Positions 1 to 5,237 of a stretch of 5,388 bases of DNA are shown here, piece by piece. The position numbers and the translations under genes were made by a program. The notes below the pieces were generated by a model. It had not been told where the DNA came from and searched no databases. It saw only the letters and a program-made list of their open reading frames with translations. The first letter of the stretch is position 1, and each line of letters begins with the position of its first letter. The DNA comes from Pseudonocardia sp. (lineage in GTDB: Bacteria > Actinomycetota > Actinomycetes > Mycobacteriales > Pseudonocardiaceae), in assembly GCA_030147065.1 (NCBI GenBank), contig JASLAP010000648.1, positions 1 through 5,388 of the forward strand, read 5' to 3'.

Positions 1-440
1 GAGCGTGCCCAGTCCTCAACCCGTTCGATGTGCTCGGACAGGTTCGCCGCGCCGTTGACGTCGAGCACCGTGAGCCGTCCGGGTGGCTCGGGAGCGGTGA
101 GCAGCGGCCATGCCGGTCGACTGCGCACCAGCTCGCCGAGCGCAACGCCTGCCACCTGCAGGGGCACGTCGCGCTCGAACACGAGGTAGAGGCAGCACAA
201 GTGCGCGGCGACTGATTGCCGCTGGCGCCGGTCGCTCCCGGCGTTGCCCGGATGCTGGACCATGTACGCGTCGACGGTCAGCCGGTGCACGTCGGGATAG
301 CCGAACTCCCCGTACTCCCGGACGAGTATCCGGTTGTACAGCTCCCAGCAACCGGGAGCGGCTGGCACGTAGCCGTGAGTCGGCCCGTCGAGGTCCGGCA
401 CAGCTCCTGCACAGCCGGGGCAGATCACGAGACCGTTCAC
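1..440 (-). CDS. DUF5946 family protein, C-terminus cut by window edge
   Basis: About 146 codons are open from a GTG at 440 to the window edge, with no stop. The translation matches my memory of the DUF5946 family. It has an N-terminal CxxC (CPGC, residues 7-10), then DGPTHGY (18-24), GCWELYN (30-36), the family hallmark HRLTVDAYMVQHPG (52-65), a helical stretch ending LYLVFERDVPL, and LTVLDVNGA near the edge. The family is normally about 170 residues, so some 25-30 are missing beyond base 1. The start is chosen because GAGGA lies five bases upstream and the conserved cysteines follow at once. The GTG overlaps the stop of the upstream membrane ORF as GTGA, suggesting translational coupling in the minus-strand unit. 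The CxxC plus a later Cys (31) might bind a metal; that is inference. The function of the family is unknown. Confidence in the family is high; the frame is confirmed by continuous similarity. Confidence 0.85.
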   Translation of the reverse strand, partial: MNGLVICPGCAGAVPDLDGPTHGYVPAAPGCWELYNRILVREYGEFGYPDVHRLTVDAYMVQHPGNAGSDRRQRQSVAAHLCCLYLVFERDVPLQVAGVALGELVRSRPAWPLLTAPEPPGRLTVLDVNGAANLSEHIERVEDWAR

Positions 441-952
441 CGCGGTCCTCGCTGTCCCGGAGGAGATGCTCGACCGTCGTTGAAGCAACCAGGTACGGGG
501 CGGCCCCCGCGCAACGCGACGACGACAGTCGAGACGCCGGGGGGCCGGCCGTGGTGGGCGTCGTGACCACCGTCGAAGTGCAGGAGGGTGGTGAGCGGGA
601 GGCGATCCCGGTAGTCGAGCCCGAGGTCACCGATCCCGGTGGCCGGCAGGTCCAGAACACCGGCCAGCAGCGCCAGCTTCGCCACCACCTCAGCACCCGG
701 GTACGCCAGCTGCGCCGCCGCACACCCCCACAGCCCGGTCAACACCAACGCCGGCGGGAGCCCGCGGCCCCACCGCTGCACACTCGACAGCGCAATCCCG
801 ATCATCACCGCGCGCAGCGCGGTGGCCAGCAGGACGACCCACGCGGTCGCGTCAACAGGTTGCCCGCCCACGACGTGCCCGCCCACCCACAGGACACCCA
901 CGACCACGACGAACGCCCCGACCACCGCGGTGATCGCGTACACCGGCCACAC
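437..952 (-). CDS. Small membrane protein, DUF3995-like, probably damaged
   Basis: An open frame of 171 codons from a GTG. Residues 3-24, 37-57, 67-84 and 87-103 are hydrophobic and look like four membrane helices. The RWGRGLP loop (60-66) between helices 2 and 3, and the order of the helices, resemble DUF3995 proteins, from memory only. Two things are wrong. First, the GTG at 952 has no ribosome binding site, and no other in-frame start exists back to a TGA inside the upstream gene. Yet an ATG at 1023-1021 overlaps the stop of the upstream DHFR-like gene as ATGA and opens the neighbouring frame, so the true start may be that ATG with a one-base shift between 1023 and about 960. Second, after about residue 105 the protein loses the aromatic final helix expected for the family, and third-position GC falls. 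The stop overlaps the next gene as GTGA. It could be a decayed gene or a distinct short membrane protein. Confidence 0.5.
   Translation of the reverse strand: MWPVYAITAVVGAFVVVVGVLWVGGHVVGGQPVDATAWVVLLATALRAVMIGIALSSVQRWGRGLPPALVLTGLWGCAAAQLAYPGAEVVAKLALLAGVLDLPATGIGDLGLDYRDRLPLTTLLHFDGGHDAHHGRPPGVSTVVVALRGGRPVPGCFNDGRASPPGQRGPR
446..450 (-). promoter_or_regulatory. Ribosome binding site of the DUF5946 gene
   Basis: On the minus strand GAGGA sits five bases before the GTG at 440. It decides the start: no other candidate start with a comparable purine block precedes the conserved CPGC motif. It lies inside the end of the upstream ORF, as expected for coupled genes. Confidence 0.6.
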
Positions 953-1019
953 CGCGACGAAACGGCGGCCGCGCGGCCCTCCCCTGCCGGGACCCGGCCG
1001 GACGAGTGCCCGGCGCGGG

Positions 1020-1670
1020 TCATGGCGCGGCGGTGGTCACGGCCTCCCGGCCGTCCCGCACCACGTAGTCACCGGTGCCGAACGCGGTCGGCGTCAAGGT
1101 GAGGGACACCGCCCCGGAACCCAGGACCTCGCTGCCCTCCAGCCGGAACGACGAGGGCGTTGCGCCCTCGTCGAACAGGCGCTTGCCCGTCCCGACGACG
1201 ACCGGGAAGTACAGCAGCCGGTAGACGTCGACGAGCCCGGCGTCGTGCAGGGTCCGGGCGAGCCGGTGGCTGCCGTGCACCTGGAGCTCGCGGCCGGGCT
1301 GCTCCTTGAGGCGGCGCACGGCGTCGACCACGTCGCCGCGGACGAGGCTGGTGCCCATCCAGTCGGCCGCGGCCTCGTCTAGCGTGGCGGACACGACGTG
1401 CTTGGGGTAGGTGTTCAAGGCGACCGCGACCGGGTTGTCCGGGTCGGTGACCTGCGACCAGTAGGTCTGCATCATCTGGTAGGTGCTGCGACCGAGCAGG
1501 ATCGCATCCGCGTGGCTGAACCAGCCCGCCACCACCTCGCTGCTGGCGGCGTCGGCCTGCGGGACCAGCCACCCGCCGCGGTCGAAACCGCCGCTGGTGT
1601 CCTCGTCGACCGCGCCGGGGCCCTGCATGACCCCGTCGAGGCTGAGGAAGATGTTCACACTGAGCTGCAC
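1020..1670 (-). CDS. RibD C-terminal / dihydrofolate-reductase-like protein
   Basis: A complete 216-residue protein of the RibD-C/DHFR-like superfamily (YwjB/YyaP type), predicted cytosolic and NAD(P)H-binding. Visible landmarks are the N-terminal strand with SLDGVMQGPG (10-19), LLGRSTY (58-64), the strand KHVVSATL (90-97), the helix-strand LKEQPGRELQVHGS (121-134), and PVVVGTGKRLF (156-166). The ATG start is supported by AAAGGAG at 1683-1677, six bases upstream. The family is related to reductases of folate and riboflavin synthesis, but stand-alone members of this type are mostly uncharacterised, so the substrate is unknown. It is the first gene of the minus-strand unit, and its TGA overlaps a downstream ATG (ATGA at 1023-1020). 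It is divergent from the NmrA gene and shares a duplicated leader with it. A paralogous family member is encoded at 3952-4521, with low identity outside the motifs. Length and motifs look intact. Confidence 0.9.
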   Translation of the reverse strand: MQLSVNIFLSLDGVMQGPGAVDEDTSGGFDRGGWLVPQADAASSEVVAGWFSHADAILLGRSTYQMMQTYWSQVTDPDNPVAVALNTYPKHVVSATLDEAAADWMGTSLVRGDVVDAVRRLKEQPGRELQVHGSHRLARTLHDAGLVDVYRLLYFPVVVGTGKRLFDEGATPSSFRLEGSEVLGSGAVSLTLTPTAFGTGDYVVRDGREAVTTAAP

Positions 1671-1795
1671 GTCGATCTCCTTTGTCGTCGGTCTTGCGAC
1701 CCCGGGAAGCCTGGCCGGAGGCGACGACGGGGGGCAGAGCCCGACATCCGGTGTTTCCGGTGACGGTCGACGGCGGCCCGGCGATGACGAACGTC
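1671..1795 (-). promoter_or_regulatory. Leader copy A, upstream of the DHFR-like gene
   Basis: Read on the minus strand, this ~125-base leader begins with GACGTTCGTC and ends at the ATG of the DHFR-like gene. It aligns without gaps over its first 63 bases to the plus-strand leader at 1992-2054: 31 of the first 37 positions are identical by eye, then 15 of the next 26. Similarity resumes near GCTTCCCGGGGTCG and runs into the ribosome binding site. A GTCACC hexamer sits at the same place in both copies. It probably holds a promoter and operator, with the transcription start not identifiable by eye. The alternative is residual homology from a duplicated gene start. Confidence 0.5.
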
Positions 1796-1799
1796 ATCG
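1782..1799. promoter_or_regulatory. Perfect 18-base palindrome, candidate operator
   Basis: The sequence CGATGACGAACGTCATCG is two 8-base inverted half-sites around a central AA. It lies about 115 bases before the DHFR-like start, at the outer end of leader copy A. The core GACGAACGTC recurs as its complement GACGTTCGTC at 1992-2001 in leader copy B. Perfect dyad symmetry of this size fits a dimeric repressor or activator site. No regulator gene is present in the window. Confidence 0.45.
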
Positions 1800-1991
1800 T
1801 CCGGGCCGGGACATCGGCGAGCAGCTCACGCGCGCCGCGTCGGCGAGCTGCCGGCCCGAGTGCACGCGGTCGTACCCCTCGACCACGTCGCGGACGCCAC
1901 AGGGCGGTGGCCAAGGGTGGGCTGGGCGATCGCCACGTACTCAAGCCCCTGAACGGCTCCGCCCCCGGGCCTCGCCGACCGCGGTAGGCAA
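1796..1991. other. Non-coding centre of the divergent region
   Basis: About 195 bases separate the two leader copies. I see no recognisable gene here. The long open frames crossing it on both strands are what high GC produces, and none carries a start with a ribosome binding site. The only small structure is a short repeat of TCGGCGAGC (twice between about 1814 and 1850), once followed by AGCTC and once by TGCCG. It may hold upstream activator sites or be relic sequence. Confidence 0.4.
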
Positions 1992-2118
1992 GACGTTCGT
2001 CATCGCCTGGCCGTGGACGGCAGTCACCTCGCAGTCAGGACATCGGTGTCTGCCCGGCCCGGCACCGAGCGGTGACGCTTGCCGGGTCGTGACAACTCGA
2101 ACGAGGGGGACGCACTTG
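1992..2118 (+). promoter_or_regulatory. Leader copy B, upstream of the NmrA-type gene
   Basis: The plus-strand partner of leader copy A. It begins GACGTTCGTCATCGCC, which is 16 bases identical to copy A, has GTCACC at the same offset (2023-2028) and TCTGCC at 2049-2054. It ends 127 bases later at the ATG of the NmrA-type gene. The purine block GAGGGGGA (2103-2110) before the ATG is the ribosome binding site. Because each copy lies directly before its own gene in opposite orientation, shared regulation of the divergent units is the simplest reading. Confidence 0.5.
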
Positions 2119-2994
2119 ATGAGCATCGATCGAGCTTCCGCGAGCCGCACGAGCACCGGCGCCCACCCGACCGTCGGCCCGACGCTGGTGCTGGGCGGCA
2201 CCGGCAAGACGGGGCGCCGCGTCGTGGAACGGCTGGCCGCCCGAGGGGTGGCGACCAGGGTCGGTTCCCGCGCCGGCGAACCGCCGTTCGACTGGGACGA
2301 TTCCGCGACGTGGCCGGCGGCGCTCGACGGGATGCGCGGGGTGTACCTCGCGTTCGTTCCCGACCTCGCCGTCCCCGGCGCCCCGGAGAAGGTCGCGTCG
2401 TTCGTGGACCGGGCGGTGGAGCAGGGGGTCGAGCGGCTGGTGCTGCTGTCCGGACGCGGTGAGGAGGGGGCGCGGCTCAGCGAACGCCACGTGCAGGACT
2501 CCGGCGCCGATGCGACGGTGCTGCGGGCGGCCTGGTTCTCCCAGAACTTCAGCGAGAGCTACTTCCTGGACGGGATCCTCGACGGCGTGCTGGCCCTGCC
2601 CGCCGACACCACCGGCGAGCCGTTCCTCGACGCCGACGACATCGCCGACCTCGCCGTCGCCGCGCTGACCGAGGAGGGCCACGCCGGCCAGGTGTACGAG
2701 CTCACCGGCCCGCAGCTGCTGACCTTCCACGACGCCGTGGCCGAGATCGCCGCTGCCACCGGGCGGGACCTGCGCTTCCAGCCGGTCCCGATGGCCCACT
2801 GGCTGGCCGAGCTGGACCGCCAGGGCCTGCCCGCCGACGTCACGGCGCTGCTGCGGTACTTGTTCACAGAGGTCTTGGGCGGCGACAACGAGCGAGTCGA
2901 CGACGGCGTCGCGCGCGGGCTCGGCCGCCCGCCCGGTTCCTTCGCCGACTACGCGCGGCGCACCGCCGCCACCGGGGTCTGGGACCCCCGGTGA
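2119..2994 (+). CDS. NmrA-type NAD(P)-binding protein
   Basis: A complete 291-residue atypical short-chain dehydrogenase of the NmrA / NAD(P)H-binding family. After about 20 poorly conserved residues come a strand and the dinucleotide loop GGTGKTG (26-32). Then follow FDWDDSATW (56-64), the strand LVLLSGRGEEGA (107-118), TVLRAAWFSQNF (133-144), LDADDIADLAV (160-170) and YELTGPQLLTF (183-193). The C-terminus GSFADYARRTAATGVW is typical of the group. Such proteins bind NAD(P)(H) as redox sensors or act as reductases and epimerases; no classical SDR catalytic Tyr-x-x-x-Lys pair is evident. The start at 2119 is taken from the purine block GAGGGGGA eight bases upstream; the frame stays open further upstream only because of high GC. 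The TGA overlaps the next gene's GTG, indicating an operon. The substrate is unknown. Confidence 0.92.
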   Translation: MSIDRASASRTSTGAHPTVGPTLVLGGTGKTGRRVVERLAARGVATRVGSRAGEPPFDWDDSATWPAALDGMRGVYLAFVPDLAVPGAPEKVASFVDRAVEQGVERLVLLSGRGEEGARLSERHVQDSGADATVLRAAWFSQNFSESYFLDGILDGVLALPADTTGEPFLDADDIADLAVAALTEEGHAGQVYELTGPQLLTFHDAVAEIAAATGRDLRFQPVPMAHWLAELDRQGLPADVTALLRYLFTEVLGGDNERVDDGVARGLGRPPGSFADYARRTAATGVWDPR

Positions 2995-3464
2995 CCCGCG
3001 CGCCGGTGCTGACCGCCGCTGCGGCCCTGAGCAGCGCAACCGTCGGCGGGGTGTTCCTGACCTTCTCCACCTTCACCATGCGGGGACTGACGCGGCTGTC
3101 CGCGGCGCAGGGGATTGCGGCGATGCAGAGCATCAACGTCACCGCGGTTCGGCCCCCGCTGATGACCGCGCTGTTCGGGACCGGCGCCGCCTGCGCGGTG
3201 CTGGCTGTCCGAGATCTGTGGGGCGAGGCGCGGTCGCCGCTGCTCGGCGCCGGCTCCGCGCTCTACCTCGCCGGGGCGGTGGGCGTCACGCTGGCCGCCA
3301 ACGTGCCGCTCAACAACGCGCTGGCCGCAGTGGACCCGGCCGGCGACGCCGCGATCGGGGCGTGGCAGCACTACGTGCGGCGCTGGACCCGCTGGAACCA
3401 CGTCCGGACCGTGTCCTGCCTCGGCGCCGCCGCGGCCTTGCTCGCCGCGGCCGCGCAGGCCTGA
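2991..3464 (+). CDS. DUF1772 (anthrone-oxygenase-like) membrane protein
   Basis: A complete 157-residue membrane protein of the DUF1772 family. Four hydrophobic segments lie at about 7-29, 55-73, 84-104 and 139-156. Family landmarks are the NVPLNNAL motif (104-111) after helix 3 and the basic, tryptophan-rich stretch RRWTRWNHVRT (130-140) before helix 4. The family is named for relatives of fungal anthrone oxygenases, but most bacterial members have no assigned reaction. The start is a GTG inside the GTGA overlap with the NmrA-type gene, so translation is probably coupled. NmrA and DUF1772 genes are often neighbours in actinobacteria, as I recall, which fits a shared role. The protein looks intact. 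Confidence 0.88.
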   Translation: MTRAPVLTAAAALSSATVGGVFLTFSTFTMRGLTRLSAAQGIAAMQSINVTAVRPPLMTALFGTGAACAVLAVRDLWGEARSPLLGAGSALYLAGAVGVTLAANVPLNNALAAVDPAGDAAIGAWQHYVRRWTRWNHVRTVSCLGAAAALLAAAAQA

Positions 3465-3543
3465 ACCGTTCGTTGCAGATGACCGGCTCAGCACCGATGA
3501 CCTCCGTCGCTCCCGCCCACCCGGCAGCACGACCGGCCCCTGA
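3465..3543. other. Short gap before the PPOX remnant, no gene seen
   Basis: Following the DUF1772 stop, no N-terminus of the PPOX-like protein can be read in any frame. An ATG at 3497 opens only a proline/alanine-rich frame of 23 codons ending at 3566-3568, without family resemblance. This is where the lost 5' part of the pseudogene would be expected. Confidence 0.4.
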
Positions 3544-3922
3544 ACCGATCATGCCGCCACGCCCCTGACGGATCTCCATGTGCACCGCGAGAGCGCGCGG
3601 AAGCTGCCGGCGCTGCGCCGCAACCCCGAGATCGCCCTGACCATCAACACTGAATCGCACCCGCCGACGGTGCTGCGCATCCCGGCCGGGCCGAGCTGGA
3701 AGTCGTCGACGGCATCCCGACGAGTACTTCCAGTGGAACGGCAACTACGAGATGACACCCGAGCAGCGCACCGAGTGGGAGGCCGGGGTGCGGTCGCTCT
3801 ACAACGGCATGGTCCGGGTCGTGGTCACCCCGATCTGGGCCGAGCTGATCGATTTCGGGACCACCCTGCCCACCGCCATCGAAGGGCTCGTGCCGCGGCA
3901 GCAGGAACGCCGGCCCACCTGA
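3544..3922 (+). pseudogene. PPOX-fold protein remnant, two frameshifts
   Basis: This is the C-terminal two thirds of a pyridoxamine-5'-phosphate-oxidase-like flavin/F420-type protein, split over three frames. Frame 1 (3544-3681) reads HRESARKLPALRRNPEIALT and continues to PPTVLRI. Frame 2 (from about 3684) reads RAELEVVDGIP to 3719. Frame 3 (from 3722) reads DEYFQWNGNYEMTPEQR and continues through WEAGVRSLYNGMVRVVVTP, WAELIDFGTTLPTAIEGLV to a TGA at 3920-3922. Restoring one base at about 3683 (ATC-CGC-GGC) and one at about 3719-3720 (CCG-GAC-GAG) gives a continuous family-like protein. The N-terminal 45-60 residues that family members carry before this point are not found: an in-frame TGA stands at 3541-3543 and the sequence from 3465 resembles nothing I know. 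It lies between DUF1772 and the second DHFR-like gene, in the same direction. The two deletions could be assembly errors; the missing 5' end is less easily explained so. Confidence 0.8.
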
Positions 3923-3951
3923 ACGCACGACCCCACCCGGAAGGAATCACC

Positions 3952-4521
3952 ATGCGCAAGCTCGTCGTCCAGCAGTGGGTCACCGTCGACAACATCGCCG
4001 CGGAGGAGGACGGCGGCCTCAGCTTCGTGTCGGGCGAACCGTTCGACGACGACACGACCGACGACCCCTTCAAGAACAACCTGATGGGCTTCATCGACTC
4101 GGTCGACACGATGATCCTCGGCTCCACCACCTACAACCAGGCCAGGGGCTACTGGCCCGACGCCGAGGAACAGGGCGAGTACGGCCGCAAGCTGAACAAC
4201 CTCACCAAGTTCGTCGCCTCGTCGACGCTGGACGACGCCCCCTGGGGCGAGTTCCCCTCCGCGACCGTGACCCGCCACCCGGAGGCCACCATTCGGCAGC
4301 TCAAGGAGCAGAGCGGAAAGGACATCTGGCTATGGGGAAGCCTGACGCTCATGCACTCCCTGCTGGACGCCGGCGTCGTCGACGAGGTCCGGATGCTGGT
4401 CTGCCCGGTGTCGCGCGGCACGGGAACGCGCATCTTCGCGGACCGGCACGACCTCAAGCTGATCGAGGCCACCCCGTTCGACAACGGCCTGGCACTCCTG
4501 CGCTACGAGATCACGGAGTAG
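3952..4521 (+). CDS. RibD C-terminal / DHFR-like protein, second copy
   Basis: A complete 189-residue RibD-C/DHFR-superfamily protein. Landmarks are the N-terminal strand LVVQQWVTVDN (4-14), the acidic insert around FDDDTTDDPF (31-40), ILGSTTY (55-61), KFVASSTL (86-93), the helix-strand LKEQSGKDIWLWGS (117-130) with LMHSLLDAGVVDEV after it, and PVSRGTGTRIF (152-162). It is predicted to be a cytosolic NAD(P)H-dependent reductase of unknown substrate. The ATG has AAGGA at 3941-3945, six bases upstream, and stands 29 bases after the PPOX remnant's stop, so it belongs to the plus-strand unit. The same frame stays open upstream through the remnant, but the start at 3952 is clear from the ribosome binding site and the family N-terminus. 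It is a different subfamily from the gene at 1020-1670: shorter, no C-terminal extension, and an extra acidic loop. Confidence 0.9.
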   Translation: MRKLVVQQWVTVDNIAAEEDGGLSFVSGEPFDDDTTDDPFKNNLMGFIDSVDTMILGSTTYNQARGYWPDAEEQGEYGRKLNNLTKFVASSTLDDAPWGEFPSATVTRHPEATIRQLKEQSGKDIWLWGSLTLMHSLLDAGVVDEVRMLVCPVSRGTGTRIFADRHDLKLIEATPFDNGLALLRYEITE

Positions 4522-4664
4522 GCGGGGGAGCCCGCTGTTCAGGTGCCCCCGCTGGAGGCTATCGACGAACACGGAGCCGAGATGGCGAGACCGGCGTCGC
4601 GGCTCCATCTCGCGGACGCGGCCAGCGTGACCGCACCACCGCATCGACCGGAAGGATCGCCACC
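4522..4664. other. Intergenic spacer between second DHFR-like and nitroreductase genes
   Basis: The 143 bases hold a short GC hairpin immediately after the TAG (GCGGG/CCCGC, about 4524-4537), a larger hairpin (4578-4612) and the ribosome binding site GGAAGGA at 4650-4656. No gene is seen. The nitroreductase may therefore have its own promoter here, although none is obvious. Confidence 0.45.
4578..4612 (+). terminator. Hairpin, possible terminator or leader structure
   Basis: CGAGATGG (4578-4585) pairs perfectly with CCATCTCG (4605-4612) across a 19-base loop, which can itself form a short GCGA/TCGC pairing. There is no T-run after it, so an intrinsic terminator is only one option; high-GC actinobacteria often use hairpins without a U-tract. 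It may end the upstream unit or shape the 5' leader of the nitroreductase mRNA. Confidence 0.3.
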
Positions 4665-5120
4665 ATGGCCATCGCCGAAGACCTCGACCGCGCCACCGAC
4701 TCGGCGTGGGACTGGGTCGCCGAGCACACCCGCACCTACCTCGCCTCGGGCGGCACCGAAGGACACGAGAACAACGGCGTGCACACGCTCGTGCTCGCCA
4801 CCACCGGACGCCGGACCGGCACGCCCCGCCGCACCTGCCTGATCTACGGCACCTCGGGCGGCGAGTACGTCGTCGTCGCCTCCAAGGGCGGTGCCGAGGA
4901 GGACCCGGCGTGGTTCAAGAACCTCGAGGCCGACCCCAGCGTCGGGGTCCAGGTCGGCACACGTCGGTTCACCGCACGCGCCCGCGTCGCGTCCTCGGCC
5001 GAGCGCGCGCCCCTCTGGGCCCAGATGGTGGACATCTTCCCGCTCTACGACGACTACGCGCAGAAGACCGACCGCGAGATCCCGATCGTCCTGCTCACCC
5101 CGCTGGGTGGACCCCGCTAG
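4665..5120 (+). CDS. Deazaflavin (F420)-type nitroreductase family protein
   Basis: A complete 151-residue member of the deazaflavin-dependent nitroreductase (Ddn-like) family, a split beta-barrel fold that uses coenzyme F420H2 in characterised relatives. Visible family signatures are LATTGRRTGTPRRTCLIYG (44-62), YVVVASKGGAEEDPAWFKNL (68-87), VQVG (95-98), LWAQMVDIFPLYDDY (117-131) and KTDREIPIVLL (134-144). The basic TGRRTG region and SKGG contact the cofactor phosphate and phospholactate part in known structures, as I recall. The ATG is preceded by GGAAGGA (4650-4656) eight bases upstream, a leader very like that of the gene at 3952. Length is normal for the family and the protein ends naturally. 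Its TAG is part of CTAG (5117-5120), immediately before what I take to be the left end of an insertion sequence. The physiological substrate is unknown. Confidence 0.92.
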   Translation: MAIAEDLDRATDSAWDWVAEHTRTYLASGGTEGHENNGVHTLVLATTGRRTGTPRRTCLIYGTSGGEYVVVASKGGAEEDPAWFKNLEADPSVGVQVGTRRFTARARVASSAERAPLWAQMVDIFPLYDDYAQKTDREIPIVLLTPLGGPR

Positions 5121-5166
5121 TACTCCAGCCGTAGGTCGTGATCTTCCCGGCGTGGCGGTCCCGGAC

Positions 5167-5237
5167 GTGGCACGGCCACCGCGTGATCCTCGTCCGTTGT
5201 GTCGACATCCAAGGACCCTGCGGTGGCCGTGGGCCAC
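5167..5237 (+). promoter_or_regulatory. Hairpin covering the transposase start codon
   Basis: CACGGCCACCGC (5171-5182) is the exact reverse complement of GCGGTGGCCGTG (5220-5231), giving 12 uninterrupted pairs. After a two-base bulge, GTGG (5167-5170) pairs with CCAC (5234-5237). The loop of 37 bases carries AAGGA (5211-5215), while both possible GTG starts (5223 and 5229) are inside the right arm. In a transcript this would mask the start codons. Similar structures are known to limit transposase translation from read-through transcripts in other IS elements such as IS10 and IS50. Confidence 0.55.

Noticed and set aside
16..723. Long arginine-rich open frame on the minus strand
   Set aside because: It is an out-of-frame shadow: the DUF5946 frame and the membrane-protein frame cover the same bases and show family motifs, while this one has only composition-driven Arg/Ala/Pro.
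1796..1991. A possible relic gene on the minus strand (a stretch reading VRDVVEGYDRVHSGRQLADA)
   Set aside because: Only about 30 codons, no start or clear family match, and ended by a TGA in the palindrome. It is not enough to call a gene.
1740..2060. Possible duplicated short peptide, since both leaders translate to a similar TFVIA...VT...LP string
   Set aside because: Copy B has no start codon before it, there is no ribosome binding site, and differences are not concentrated at third positions. Similarity continuing into the ribosome binding site fits a shared leader better.
1483..2118. Upstream extension of the NmrA-type frame into the divergent region
   Set aside because: The frame is open by GC bias and runs antisense through the DHFR-like gene. 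The purine block before 2119 and the family N-terminus place the start there.
1671..2118. Inverted leaders as an invertible DNA switch
   Set aside because: The two arms are too diverged (about 73% over 63 bases) for efficient recombination, and no invertase is present.
3580..3951. An N-terminal extension of the second DHFR-like protein reaching back to 3580
   Set aside because: After 3681 this frame leaves the PPOX-like reading and is low-complexity. The ATG at 3952 has its own ribosome binding site and the family N-terminus.
3975..5120. A single long fusion frame covering the second DHFR-like gene and the nitroreductase
   Set aside because: Its first part is out of frame with the DHFR-like protein. 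Only the part from 4665 is genuine, with its own ribosome binding site and a full family match.
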